A stretch of DNA of 64,000 bases from Bacillota bacterium. GTDB taxonomy: Bacteria; Bacillota; Sulfobacillia; JAJYWN01. The notes under the pieces were generated by a model. It was not told the DNA's origin and did not search any database. It saw nothing but the letters and a program-made list of their open reading frames with translations. Positions 33,229-44,129 of the stretch are shown here, piece by piece. Where the stretch lies: NCBI GenBank assembly GCA_021791495.1, contig JAJYWN010000013.1, positions 62,001 through 126,000 on the forward strand, read 5' to 3'. Each line of letters opens with the position of its first letter. Within the stretch, counting starts at the first letter, position 1. Position numbers and translations under genes: made by a program.

Positions 33229-35964
33229 ATGGAGAAGAAACCAGCGGGCAAAACCGTCGAGACCCTCAAGCATACCGAAGCCTCTCGCAAGAACATCCCC
33301 ACAGCCGAGTACCAGTCGGTCATGCGGAAGGAAGAGGAAAGTCCCATCCGCGTCGCCTACGAGCGCCGCAACCGGGACCTGGACCCGCAGCTCGTCTGGC
33401 GGGGTAAGGACGAGGCGGACTGGTCCGACTTGGTTGTCCACGCTCCGCCGCTGTATATCCAGGAGAAGGTCCATCCTAAGGTCCTGATCGACGACCTGAT
33501 GCGCCAGACCAAGGCTCAACAGGAGGCCAAGGCCACGCAGGTGCAGCTGGACCTGTTCTCCGACTTCAACGGTTTGCCGAACGAGAACGCCAAGACCGAG
33601 TTCTACCAGCACGATGCGAACTGGACGAACCGGATGATCCTCGGGGACAGCCTTCAGGTCATGGCCTCTTTGGCCGAGCGTGAAGGCCTGCGGGGCAAGG
33701 TCCAGTGCATTTACATCGACCCGCCGTACGGCATCAAGTTCAACTCCAACTTCCAGTGGTCTACGACAAGCCGTGATGTGAAAGACGGGAATGCCGACCA
33801 TATCACCAGAGAGCCTGAACAAGTCAAGGCCTTCAGGGACACTTGGCGTGACGGAGTGCATTCCTACCTCACCTATTTGCGGGATCGTCTAGTAGTAGCC
33901 CGAGACCTGCTAACTGAGAGCGGGTCCCTATTTGTGCAAATTGGCGACGAAAACGTGCATCTTGTGCGCACTGTTCTTGATGAGGTCTTCGGTGAAGCTC
34001 AGTTCGTAGGCCAGATTGCCGTAACGAAAACAACCGGACTGGGGACGGCGGATACGCTCCCCGGACGTCTTGACTATGTCCTGTGGTATTCGAAGAACAT
34101 GGAAGAGTCCAAGACGCGGTCCCTTCTGGTAGAAGGCAACGATCCGGAGGTCGCCGGGTACACACGGACTGACCCACAACGTCCCGAAGCCGGACCCTAC
34201 ATGAGTGGCGATCTGACGAAGCCGGGGCCGGGGCAGAAGTACGAAGTAAGCTTCTGTGGAAAGGTTTTCGATTCTGGTCGTCGTTGGTGGGGCATCCCGC
34301 CTTCGGCATTTCCCCGTTTGGAGAAGTCCGACCGCCTGTTGGCTACAGAGAACGTCTTGCGGTACAAGAGGTTCTACAGGGATTTCCCATTGGTCCAGTT
34401 AACCAATCTGTGGGCGGGGTTGGGTGGGGCTATGAACCCGGTTTACGTGGTCCAGACCAACCCGACCATAATTGAACGCTGCATCCTCATGTCGACGAAC
34501 CCTGGTGACCTGGTGCTAGACCCAACCTGCGGCTCTGGAACCACTGCCTATGTGGCAGAACAGTGGGGACGGCGATGGATTACCATTGATACTTCACGAG
34601 TTGCTCTGGCTCTGGCCCGAACTCGCATCATGGGTGCCCGCTACCCGTACTACCTGCTAGCCGACAGTCGAGATGGCCAAGTCAAGGAGGCTGAGGTCAG
34701 TCGGAGAGCTCCATCAGAGACACCGACACATGACAATGTGCGGTTTGGGTTTGTCTATGAGCGGATGCCGCATGTCACTCTGAAGTCGATCGTCAACAAC
34801 AACGAGATTGACGTCATCTGGGATGAGTATCGGCGGACTCTCGAACCGCTGCGCGGGGCGCTCAACAAGGCTCTGGGGATCAACTGGCAGGAATGGGAGA
34901 TTCCCCGCGACGCCGACGCCAAGTGGTCGGCCGAAGCGAAGAAGCTGCATGCACAGTGGTGGGAGCAGCGCATCGGCCGCCAGAAAGAGATCGGCGCCTC
35001 CATAGCCGCCAAAGCCGAGTTCGAGTACCTCTACGACAAACCCTACGAGGACAATAAGAAGGTCCGCGTCGCCGGCCCCTTCACGGTCGAGAGCCTTTCA
35101 CCCCACCGCGTCCTTGGGGTGGACGAGGACGACGAACTCATCGACACCGTGGCCGAATCGGCAGCCGGTGGCCTTGGAGGGGAGCAGGGCTTCGTCCAGA
35201 TGATCCTTGAAAACCTCCGCGTCGCCGGCGTCCAGCAGGCCCACAAGGATGACAAGATCGACTTCACCTCGATCACACCGTGGCCGGGGGAGCTGGTCTG
35301 CGCCGAGGGGCGCTACACCGAGGGCAACGCGGACAGCGGCACCGAGCGGCGCGCCGCCATCTTCGTCGGGCCGGAGTTTGGGACCGTGTCCCGCCCCGAC
35401 CTTGTGGCCGCAGCCAAGGAAGCCGCCGAGGCCGGCTTCGATGTGCTCGTCGCCTGCGCCTTTAACTACGACGCGCGTTCGACGGATTTCGACAAGCTGG
35501 GCCGAATTCCGGTGCTCAAGGCCCGGATGAACGCCGACCTCCACATGGCCGCCGACCTGAAGAACACCGGGAAGGGGAACCTCTTCGTCATCTTCGGCGA
35601 GCCCGACATCGACATCCTCCATGCCGACGGCGGCCAGATCAAGGTCAAGATCAACGGCGTGGACGTCTTCCACCCCAACACCGGCGAGGTCCGCAGCGAC
35701 GGCCCCGACGGCATCGCCTGCTGGTTCATTGACACCGACTACAACGAGGAAAGCTTCTTCGTCCGCCACGCCTACTTCCTCGGCGCCGGCGACCCCTATA
35801 AGGCGCTCAAGGTCTCGCTCAAGGCCGAAGTCAACGAAGACGCCTGGGCGACCTTGCACAGTGACACCTCCCGGCCCTTCGATAAGCCGAAGTCCGGCCG
35901 GATCGCGGTGAAGGTGATTAACCATCTGGGAGATGAGGTCATGAAGGTGTTTCGGGTGGGATAA
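33229..35964 (+). CDS. mod: Type III DNA methyltransferase, Mod subunit
   Basis: 911 aa from ATG at 33229 behind AAAGGGG; an upstream frame inside res is rejected. It is a beta-class N6-adenine methylase: motif IV IDPPYGIKFNSNFQ (~163-176) precedes motif I LDPTCGSGTTAYVAEQ (~430). The central target-recognition region (~175-515, about 33750-34780) uses visibly more A/T-rich codons than the flanks, suggesting a swapped specificity domain. The last ~225 residues (from ELVCAEGRYTEG at ~687 to KVFRVG) are the source of the repeats that recur seven times downstream. Mod provides recognition and methylation for the Res-Mod complex and can methylate alone. The gene looks intact. Confidence 0.95.
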   Translation: MEKKPAGKTVETLKHTEASRKNIPTAEYQSVMRKEEESPIRVAYERRNRDLDPQLVWRGKDEADWSDLVVHAPPLYIQEKVHPKVLIDDLMRQTKAQQEAKATQVQLDLFSDFNGLPNENAKTEFYQHDANWTNRMILGDSLQVMASLAEREGLRGKVQCIYIDPPYGIKFNSNFQWSTTSRDVKDGNADHITREPEQVKAFRDTWRDGVHSYLTYLRDRLVVARDLLTESGSLFVQIGDENVHLVRTVLDEVFGEAQFVGQIAVTKTTGLGTADTLPGRLDYVLWYSKNMEESKTRSLLVEGNDPEVAGYTRTDPQRPEAGPYMSGDLTKPGPGQKYEVSFCGKVFDSGRRWWGIPPSAFPRLEKSDRLLATENVLRYKRFYRDFPLVQLTNLWAGLGGAMNPVYVVQTNPTIIERCILMSTNPGDLVLDPTCGSGTTAYVAEQWGRRWITIDTSRVALALARTRIMGARYPYYLLADSRDGQVKEAEVSRRAPSETPTHDNVRFGFVYERMPHVTLKSIVNNNEIDVIWDEYRRTLEPLRGALNKALGINWQEWEIPRDADAKWSAEAKKLHAQWWEQRIGRQKEIGASIAAKAEFEYLYDKPYEDNKKVRVAGPFTVESLSPHRVLGVDEDDELIDTVAESAAGGLGGEQGFVQMILENLRVAGVQQAHKDDKIDFTSITPWPGELVCAEGRYTEGNADSGTERRAAIFVGPEFGTVSRPDLVAAAKEAAEAGFDVLVACAFNYDARSTDFDKLGRIPVLKARMNADLHMAADLKNTGKGNLFVIFGEPDIDILHADGGQIKVKINGVDVFHPNTGEVRSDGPDGIACWFIDTDYNEESFFVRHAYFLGAGDPYKALKVSLKAEVNEDAWATLHSDTSRPFDKPKSGRIAVKVINHLGDEVMKVFRVG

Positions 35965-36024
35965 CTGCGCTCTGGTGGGCTCAGCAATCGTCCAAACGTG
36001 CAAACGGGAACCAGAAGAGGGAAT

Positions 36025-39000
36025 ATGCAGTTCATAGCAAAGGGCCCGGACATTCCTGATGATCTATTGCAGGCGCATGAAGATGGAAGTGTGGTGTTTT
36101 TCTGCGGCGCGGGCATTTCTTACCCAGCCAGGCTGCCCGGGTTCAAGGAACTCGTGGACAGACTCTACCGACTCCTCGGAACTACGCGTACTGCCATAGA
36201 GACGAAAGCCCATAACCGCAAGCAGTTCGACGGTACTCTCGACCTGCTGGCAAAGGTGCCACCGACACCCACAATGCTTTGCTACAGCTGGCGCACAGCC
36301 GGGACGGGAAGTTGCGTCTCGTCACAACCAATCTTGACCGCATCTTCGAATGGGTAATCAGGTACAACAAGCAGCCAACCAACACTTACGTAGCGCCCGC
36401 GTTGCCGATTCCGAAGAACAGCCGTTGGGACGGTCTGGTCTATCTGCATGGTTTGTTGCCGGAAAACGATGACACTAGCGCACTTAACCAACTGGTGCTG
36501 ACCAGCGGTGACTTCGGACTCGCATACCTGACTGAACGTTGGGCAGCTCGCTTTGTGGGCGAACTATTCCGCAACTACACGGTCTGCTTTATAGGTTACA
36601 GCATAGATGACCCGATCCTGCGCTACATAATGGACGCGTTGGCAGCCGACCGGATGCTTGGAGAAGTGACGCCTCAAGCCTATGCTTTTGGTGACTATGC
36701 CCCCGGACAAGAGGATGACAAGACGGTCGAATGGGAGGCCAAGGGCGTCAAGCCCATCCTCTACCAGGTACCTGCCAAGACTCGTGACCACTCTATGCTC
36801 CATCGGACGTTGAAGTCTTGGGCAGAAACCTATCGCGATGGCATCCTCGGCAAGGAGCGCATCGTGGTGGACTATGCCATTGCGCGCCCGTCCGCGAGTA
36901 CCAGGCAAGATGATTTCGTCGGGCGCATGCTCTGGGCACTATCAGACAGGTCGGGCTTGCCCGCCAAGCGCTTCGCCGACTTTGATCCGGTGCCATCGCT
37001 GGATTGGCTTGAGGCCTTTTCAGCCGAGCGCTATCGGCATGGTGACTTGAGTCACTTCCAGATTGTCCCAGACACCAGAGTGAATGACAAACTGCGATTC
37101 AGCCTGGTCCGACGTCCAACACCATACAAAGATGCGCCGAAGATGACTTTGGTTTCAGGCGGGATTGTGGAGAGTCGATGGGATAAGGTGATGGAACAAC
37201 TGGGCCGATGGTTGGTGCGACACCTCGATGACCCTGCGTTGATCTTGTGGCTAGCACAGCAGGGTGGGCACCTGCACGATCGGTTGGCATGGCTGATCGA
37301 ACAGAAACTGAACGAGTTCTTGAGTCTTGAGCGCGAAGGCAAACTCGACGAGTTAGCGCGTATCAGGTCCCAGGCGCCAAGCGCAATCCCACGGCGGATC
37401 CTACGTCCCTTCTGGCACCTGCTGCTGACGGGGAGGGTGAAGTCGCCTTGGGGCGAACCAGACCTTTATCGCTGGATGGGCCGACTTAATCGCGAGGGAC
37501 TCACTCCGACGTTGCGTTTTGAGTTGCGCGAGTTGTTGGCCCCCAAAGTCGTGCTGGAAGCGCCCATCCCATGGCCTGGAACTGCGACGAAGGCAGAGAC
37601 CTCGGAGCGATTGGATGAGCTTATCGACTGGGAATTGGTGCTGGCTGCTGACAGCGTAGAAACATCTCTCCGCAATCTGGCGAAAGCCGAGAACTGGCAA
37701 GGTGCCTTACCGGCGCTGCTTGATGATTTTCAGCAACTGTTGCGTGACGCACTGGACCTTAAGCTTGAGCTAGGCGAGGGTGATGACCATAGCGACAGAT
37801 CGTATTCGGATCTCCCATCCATCAGCCCGTACGGGCAAGACCAGGAATTCCACGACTGGGTGGCGCTGATTGAACTGCTCCGTGATGCCTGGCTAGCGAC
37901 TCGCGAAATCGATTCCGACCGCGCCTCCCAGGTTGCGAAGGCGTGGTTTGCCATGCCGTACCCCACCTTCAAGCGGCTAGCACTGTTCGCGGCCAGTCAG
38001 GATGACTCCATTTTGCCGGATGAATGGGTGAACTGGCTTGTAAGCGATGGTGCTTGGTGGTTATGGTCTGACGATACTAGGCGCGAAACTCTGAGCCTTC
38101 TGGTGCTGCAGGGCCGTCATCTCACGCCCAAGGCCCAGGAACGGCTGGAAGCGGGGATTTTGAACGGTCCGCCGCGCGCTATGTGCCGGGACGACCTCAA
38201 GCCCGAACGCTGGAAAACCCAAGTGAACCACTCGGTCTGGTTGTGCCTAGCTAAGTTGCTGTCATCCGGTGTGGGACTTGGCCCGACTGCCGCCAAAAGG
38301 TTGACATCACTGTCGGCTGCACACCCGGACTGGCGATTGGCACAGGACGAAAGTGATGAACTTGTACAATGGATGAGTGGGACCGGCGACCCTAACCTTG
38401 GAGCCAGACGCGCAAACAATCGTGCGCCCAGGAAGAGAACTGAATTAGCCAAATGGTTGAGACAGTCGCGCTCTTCTCCAGAGTCTTTTGATGAGGACAC
38501 TTGGATGGAGACCTGCCGCACCCGTTTCTACCATTGTGCCCTCGCGTTGTGCGATCTTGCGCGCGATGGGGTATGGCCTTCCGCACGCTGGTCTGAAGCC
38601 CTGTATGCTTGGAGCGAAGAAGGGCTAGTACCGCGCTCGTGGCGATTCATCGCTCCTCTGGTCCATACCATTTCAGACGAGGTGCTGGCTGAAATAGCGC
38701 ACAGTATAACCTGGTGGCTGAAGGCTGTCTCACAATCCGTGGATCGCCATGAGGGCATCTTCCTGGATCTGTGCCGGCGAATCCTGGCCTTACCGCACAA
38801 AGATGGCGTGGATACCGATGAACCTCTCACCCGGGCCGTCAATCACCCTGTTGGCCATGTGACGCAGGCCTTGCTGAACGTGTGGTTGGAGCAGAAGCCG
38901 AATGACAACGAGCGGCTGCCCGCCGACTTGCAGCCCTTCTTCACTCAGCTGTGTGACAAGAGTGTGCCTCAGTTTCGCCACGGTCGCGTCCTGCTTGCAT

Positions 39001-39764
39001 CCCGCCTCATTCCCTTATTCCGAGTGGATAGGCCCTGGTCGGAGACCCATTTGCTGCCGCTTTTCGACTGGACGAAGGATGCGACCGAGGCACGTGCGGC
39101 CTGGACAGGTTTTCTGTGGTCCCCGCGCCTCTACAAGCCCCTTCTGACCGCGATGAAAGCACAGTTCCTAGACACCGTCCACCACTATGCAGAGCTGGGC
39201 AAGCATGCACAGCAATTCGCCGTATTCCTTACCTATGCTGCTCTGGATCCGGTGGACAGCTATACCTCGCAAGACTTCCGGGCCGCTTTTGGTGCATTAA
39301 CGCAGGAGGGCTTGCAGAAAGCTGCGCAGGCGCTCGTTCACGCCTTGGAAGGGGCTGGTAAGCAAAGAGAGGAATACTGGACCAATCGAGTTCTTCCGCT
39401 GTGGCAGAACGTCTGGCCTAAGTCCCTCCAACTCGCATCCAAGAAGATCACAGAGAGCCTTGCCCGACTCAGCGTCGACGCTAGCGGCAAGTTCCCAGCA
39501 GCACTAGCCACTGTCCAGGGCTGGTTGCAGCCGATTGAGCACCCGGATTTGGTCGTACACTTGCTACACGAATCGGGCTTACCCGGACGATTCCCGGAGG
39601 ATGCGCTAATACTCTTGAATGCTATCATGGACGATCAGCCTTGGTCGGTACGTGAACTGGAGCAGTGCTTAGCCGCTATTGCGCAGAGTGCGGCCCCGTT
39701 GCAGCAGGATCCTCGCTACCAGCGATTAGCAGAGTACGCCCGGCTGCACGGTCTCGGATCTTAA
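36025..39764 (+). pseudogene. SIR2-domain defence protein with internal deletion/frameshift
   Basis: ATG at 36025 after AGAGGG begins MQFIAKGPDIPDD and gives VVFFCGAGISYPARLPGFKE, the SIR2 NAD-binding motif. Near 36250 the frame changes: GTLDLLAKVPPT in the first frame is really KGATDTHNALLQLAHS in the second, which then continues as LRLVTTNLDRIFEWV, DGLVYLHG and VCFIGYSIDDPILRYIM, the remaining SIR2 motifs, and about 1,000 further residues. About 50 codons seem lost at the joint together with the phase. An intact form would be about 1,250 aa, like large SIR2 antiphage NADases. It is the only gene of cassette A. A sequencing error alone would not explain the missing segment. Confidence 0.8.
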
Positions 39765-39851
39765 CCGCGAGCCTCGTGGCGAGGATACTGGCACCGGCGT
39801 GCGGCCTTTTTCGCGGAGCCGAGTCCAGCACTGTGTCCCGTGGAGACATTG

Positions 39852-40316
39852 TCCTCGATGTGCTCGTGGCCTGCGCCTTTAATTGCGACGCCCATTCCTC
39901 AGACTTCGACAGCCTTGGCCGCATTCCGGTGCTCAAGGCCCGGATGAACGCCGACCTCCACATGGCCGCCGACATGAAGAACACCGGCAAGAGCAACCTC
40001 TTTGTCATCTTCGGCGAGCCCGACATCGACATCCTCCCCGCCGAAAACGACCAAGTCAAGGTCAAGATCAACGGTGTCGATTACCGGCGAGGTGCGCAGC
40101 GACGGCCCCGGTGGCAGCGCCTGCTGGTTCATCGGCACCGACTACAACGAGGAAAGCTTCTTCGTCCGCCACGCCTACTTCCTCGGCGCTAACGACCCCT
40201 ACAAGGCCCTCAAGACCACCCTCAAGGCCGAGATCACGCCTTGGCCACCTTGCGCAGCGACACCTCCCGGGCCTTCGACAAGCCGAAGTCCGGCCGGACC
40301 GCGGTCAAGGCGATTG
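39852..40316 (+). repeat. mod 3'-end repeat, copy 1 (degenerate)
   Basis: Matches mod from the DVLVACAFNYDA segment (35440) to near IAVKVI, in the same orientation. It has two internal deletions: one removes the VFHPN codons before ITGEVR, another removes part of the NEDAW codons. It loses the final ~40 bp of mod. Type: GANDPYKALKTTLKAE. Separates SIR2 (A) from the ApeA-like gene (B). Confidence 0.88.
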
Positions 40317-40536
40317 CCTGCTACCGGAAGACCCGACCAGGCCTCTCTCTAGTCGCGTCGAAATCGGCCAAGATACGGGTGGCATCGGTCCCATGTCCTA
40401 CGCTCCAGTGGCTACTCTTCGCGCCCATTCCTGCAATCTTGTGCCGTGAGGTCAGAGTGGCGGCCCCGAAGGCATTGATGGCTCCTGCACCTTCGGTTGT
40501 GGCGGTGCGCGAGACGCGACCCACGAGGTCGGGCCA

Positions 40537-41736
40537 CTAGACCGAAGTTGGCTCGTAATTCACTCGGGATATGAACTGGCCGCCGTATCCCAGAATCCTG
40601 AACAGGATTCGGAACAGGAGGTTGGAGTATTCCGCATATGTTCTAATCAAGTCATTGTGATCTGCTATCACTATCTCTCCCTGGTGAAACAGTGGATTAC
40701 GCACGCCGCTGCGGAGGTCATCACCCTGCAATGCCGCGGGGATGAATCTCAACGTGCTGTTAGTTTGTCGAATCTTCTGCTGAATGTTGAGGTCGGCTAG
40801 ACCCAAGACTCCTTGAGCCTGAAGGTACTTGGTCAGGAGGTATTCAAGAGACAGGATCAGTCCAGCTATTTTGTTCTCCAGGAACTTGCCTTCGTACATG
40901 CCAAGTAGATTGGACACAAGTTTTCTTAGGTCCCAGGAATTATCTAGCCTGACATAAGTGTCGTATGTGGCTTCGATGAAGCTGCATAAGCCGTTCCTGA
41001 CATAAAGGTTGTCAATAACCACGTTACGGTGATACGGGGATGTGACGCACCCAAGGATCTCAGTAGCAACGACACAGCCTTCAGCTAATTCCAGGTAGAT
41101 CGGGCTGAAGTTCGCATTGAGATTTGAAATGCTCAGCATTTGGCCAATGTGCCCCAAAACGTGCCGGGCCTCGGACAAATCACCATTGATGGGAATGCTT
41201 ACCGTAGACAGGACCGCACGATCTATCCGCTTTGACTCTAGCAGCCTCCGAATTGTCGACTCTGAGGGACTGAGGGCAAAGACTACTTCGCGCCCCTGGA
41301 CCTGGATCCGAAATCGGCCGGGACTGAATGAGAAATTCATGATCTGGGCCTGAATCTCAGTGGGGCACTTAGCAGCCCCGTGCTTCTCGAGGCGCATCTG
41401 ACGAAACTGACAATACAGCACTTGACCCGTTTCAACAATGCTCATACCAGGCACGATCACGGCTGAACTGTGAACCGCCCACTCTCCATCGGTTGTGGTG
41501 CCTCGAAAGGTGCATTCGACAAAAGCCCCACCAGGTTGCGCAAGGGAGTCAAAGTTAAGGTAATCATGCAGAGTTAGCACAAGCACATGATTGCCTGTTA
41601 TGTCGGCATTAAGCTCCCACTCAGCATCGTGCCCGGTGCCCTCGCGGAAGAGCGTACCGGTTCCAGAGAGATAAGGAATCGGCGAGAGTTCATAGATGTC
41701 TCCCAGGCGACCGCGGAAGTAATCTTGACCCACCAT
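40537..41736 (-). CDS. ApeA-like HEPN-domain protein
   Basis: 399 aa; ATG at 41736 follows GGGGGAG at good spacing. The N-terminal half is beta-rich (GTLFREGTGHDAEWELNADI ... FVECTFRGTT), compatible with the ApeA N-terminal domain. The C-terminal half is helical and carries R-N-P-L-F-H, matching the HEPN RNase motif R-x4-H, in GVRNPLFHQGEIV (~358-370). ApeA is a single-gene antiphage abortive-infection protein in which the HEPN part is thought to cleave RNA. It is the only gene in cassette B and is on the opposite strand to mod. The family assignment is moderate; the HEPN motif is clear. Confidence 0.68.
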   Translation of the reverse strand: MVGQDYFRGRLGDIYELSPIPYLSGTGTLFREGTGHDAEWELNADITGNHVLVLTLHDYLNFDSLAQPGGAFVECTFRGTTTDGEWAVHSSAVIVPGMSIVETGQVLYCQFRQMRLEKHGAAKCPTEIQAQIMNFSFSPGRFRIQVQGREVVFALSPSESTIRRLLESKRIDRAVLSTVSIPINGDLSEARHVLGHIGQMLSISNLNANFSPIYLELAEGCVVATEILGCVTSPYHRNVVIDNLYVRNGLCSFIEATYDTYVRLDNSWDLRKLVSNLLGMYEGKFLENKIAGLILSLEYLLTKYLQAQGVLGLADLNIQQKIRQTNSTLRFIPAALQGDDLRSGVRNPLFHQGEIVIADHNDLIRTYAEYSNLLFRILFRILGYGGQFISRVNYEPTSV

Positions 41737-41870
41737 AAAGACTCCCCCACTCCGAATGTTGTCGAAACCGAATTCCTCTCAAATACTCAGGTTTCCTTCC
41801 TAAGTTTGGAACTCAGAACATAAGATGCCATATCGGGAACTGCCTAAGGGAATGCGGTTACATTCCCGGC

Positions 41871-42262
41871 CTGACCCTTTTGCCGCTGCCAAAGAAGCCA
41901 CCGGGGCCGGCCTCGACGTCCTCGTGGCCTGCGCCTCTAGCTACGATGCCCGCTCCTCCGACTTCGACAGCCTTGGCCGCATTCCAGTGCTTAAGGCCCG
42001 GATGAACGCCGGCCTCCACATCGCCGCTGACCTGAAAAACACCGGGAAGGGCAACCTCTTCGTCATCTTCGGCGAGCCCGATATCGACATCCTCGACGCC
42101 GAAAACGGCCAGATCAAGGTCAAGATCAACGGCGTCGACGTCTTCCACCCCAACAACACCGGCGAGGCCTGCGGCGACGGCCCCGACGGCATCGCCTGCT
42201 GGTTCATTGACACCGACTGCAACGAGGAGAGCTTCCTCGTCCGCCGCGCCTACTTCCCCGGC
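41871..42262 (+). repeat. mod 3'-end repeat, copy 2 (3'-truncated)
   Basis: Matches mod from AAAKEAAEAGFDVLVACAF to about RHAYFLG, then diverges at CCCGGCTCCGAGATC, so the last ~190 bp of mod are missing. Some codons differ (ASSYDARSSDF; NNTGEACGDGPDG with one extra Asn). An open frame starting at 41825 covers it but has no independent support. Separates cassettes B and C. Confidence 0.87.
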
Positions 42263-42428
42263 TCCGAGATCTCCCAACACCCAGGGAGTTCATCCCACAC
42301 CCGAAGGTTTTCGGGGTCATAAGCAGAATATGGATTCCAGACATTCTGTCAAAGTCTGCAACCGATCCTTCTGCCGTGTCCCTTTCCTGTCGATTCAGCT
42401 CACGAGTATCACATTGGGGGGTAATTGA

Positions 42429-43520
42429 ATGGACTTTGCGGACGAGCTTAAGCAGCTTGCCAAGAGGGTGGAGGCCCTCCGTCCCCTTGTCAAGACGGAG
42501 GAAGCCGCAAAGGTATCACTGATCCTGCCTTTCGTCCAGCTCCTGGGGTATGACGTTTTTAACCCCAATGAGGTTGTGCCCGAGTTCACGGCGGACGTGG
42601 GAACGAAGAAGGGGGAGAAGGTGGATTACGCCATCATGCGTGATGGTGAGCCCTCCATCCTGATTGAGGCTAAGGGTGTGGACGACCTTCTCACCACCCA
42701 CGACACCCAACTATTCAGGTACTTCTCCGTGACCAAGGCCAAGTTCGCTGTGCTGACCAACGGCGTGGTCTACCGCTTCTATTCCGATCTGCAAGAGGCC
42801 AACAAGCTGGATGAAGCGCCCTTCCTGGAGATCGACCTTCTGAACCTGAAAGACCCCTTGATTCCTGAGCTCAAGAAGTTCCATAAGGAGAACTTCGATA
42901 GCGAGGCACTATTCTCGGACGCGGCCAATCTCAAGTACCAGGGCCAGGTCAAAAACATTATGGGCAGGGAGTTCAAGGAGCCGAGCGCGGACTTCTGCCG
43001 CTTCTTTCTCAGGGAAATCCAGGCCAACAAAGTCATCACCCAGAAGGTGATGGACAGGTTTCAGCCCTTGATTAAGAAGGCTTTGTCGATGTACGTCACG
43101 GAGCTTCTGAACGACAAGCTTAAGAGCGCTCTCGAGCCCAAAGCTGAAGACACGCTCGTGGAATCGGTGGCAGAGCAGCAGGCGCCCGCCACCCCAGAAG
43201 AGACAGGTGTAGTCACCACCCCTGAGGAGATCGAAGGTCTGGCCATTGTGAAGTCCCTGCTACGTAACGAGGTGTCGACCAAGAGGATTTCCTTGCGGGA
43301 TAGCAAGACCCGGTGCGCCGTCCTTTTGGATAACAACGGCTGGAAGTGGATCTGCCGTTTCTACTTTGGTGGTGCCAAGAAAGTCCTAGCCGTCGCCAAA
43401 GAGGACAGATCCGAAGACAGGATCGTGATGGAGGACCTAGACGACATTTACGAACACCAGAACAAGCTGGTCGAGGCGGTCCGCAGGCATCTTGCGCCAC
43501 AGGTGGCTAAAGAAGCCTGA
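42429..43520 (+). CDS. HsdR-N-type restriction endonuclease-like protein
   Basis: 363 aa; ATG at 42429 after GGGGGG. The N-terminal domain matches the HSDR_N_2 type: EEAAKVSLILPFVQLLGYDV, then GEKVDYAIMRDGEPSILIEAKG, with the D-ExK catalytic layout (~60-85), DTQLFRYFSVTKAKFAVLTNG and YRFYSD. A charged linker (~240-270) leads to a C-terminal alpha/beta domain (LRDSKTRCAVLLDNNGWKWI). Stand-alone proteins of this kind are annotated as type I restriction endonucleases without motor or methylase and are frequent in defence islands; their activity is not well defined. Only gene of cassette C. Its stop codon directly precedes a GTG that opens the next mod repeat. Confidence 0.82.
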   Translation: MDFADELKQLAKRVEALRPLVKTEEAAKVSLILPFVQLLGYDVFNPNEVVPEFTADVGTKKGEKVDYAIMRDGEPSILIEAKGVDDLLTTHDTQLFRYFSVTKAKFAVLTNGVVYRFYSDLQEANKLDEAPFLEIDLLNLKDPLIPELKKFHKENFDSEALFSDAANLKYQGQVKNIMGREFKEPSADFCRFFLREIQANKVITQKVMDRFQPLIKKALSMYVTELLNDKLKSALEPKAEDTLVESVAEQQAPATPEETGVVTTPEEIEGLAIVKSLLRNEVSTKRISLRDSKTRCAVLLDNNGWKWICRFYFGGAKKVLAVAKEDRSEDRIVMEDLDDIYEHQNKLVEAVRRHLAPQVAKEA

Positions 43521-43555
43521 GTGCTCGGTGACATGGCTGTCCGGTCGCCGGCACG

Positions 43556-44129
43556 CTGCCCCGACCTTGTCGCCGCCGCCAAGGAGGCCGCCGAGGCCGG
43601 CTTCGATGTGCTCGTCGCCTGCGCCTTCAACTACGACGCCCGCTCCTCCGACTTCGATAGCCTCGGCCGCATCCCGGTGCTCAAGGCCCGGATGAACACC
43701 GACCTCCACATGGCCGCCGACCTGAAAAACACGGGGAAGGGGAACCTCTTCGTCATCTTCGGCGAGCCGGACATTGACATCCTCCCCGCCGAAAACGGCC
43801 AGATCAAGGTCAAGATCAATGGCGTCGACGTCTTCCACCCCAACACCGGCGAAGTGCGCAGCGACGGCCCCGACGGCATCGCCTGCTGGTTCATCGACAC
43901 CGACTACAACGAGGAAAGCTTCTTCGTCCGCCACGCCTACTTCCTCGGCGCCGGTGCCCCCTACAAAGCGCTCAGGGTCTCTCTGAAAGCTGAGATCAAT
44001 GAAGACGCCTGGGCCACCTTGCACAGCGACATCTCCCGGCCGTTCGATAGGCCGAAGTCTGGCCGGATAGCGGTGAAGGTAATCAACCATCTGGGCGATG
44101 AGGTCATGAAGGTGTTTCGGGTGCAATAA
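43556..44129 (+). repeat. mod 3'-end repeat, copy 3 (open reading frame)
   Basis: Matches mod from CPDLVAAAKEAAEAGF to the stop (KVFRVQ). The frame is open for 202 aa from a GTG at 43521 that immediately follows the stop of the HsdR-N gene, so a stand-alone Mod C-terminal domain could be translated by coupling. Type: GAGAPYKALRVSLKAE. No deletions inside. After the stop, homology continues into 44130-44290 shared with 55140-55335. Confidence 0.9.

Noticed and set aside
30471-33347. 958-codon minus-strand open frame opposite res
   Set aside because: It is antisense to a fully recognisable type III Res protein; GC-rich codon bias opens the opposite frame. No domain or ribosome site.
41825-42322. 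165-codon frame over mod repeat copy 2 as an independent gene
   Set aside because: It is the truncated mod end read in its original frame, with an unrelated tail; no ribosome site or separate family.
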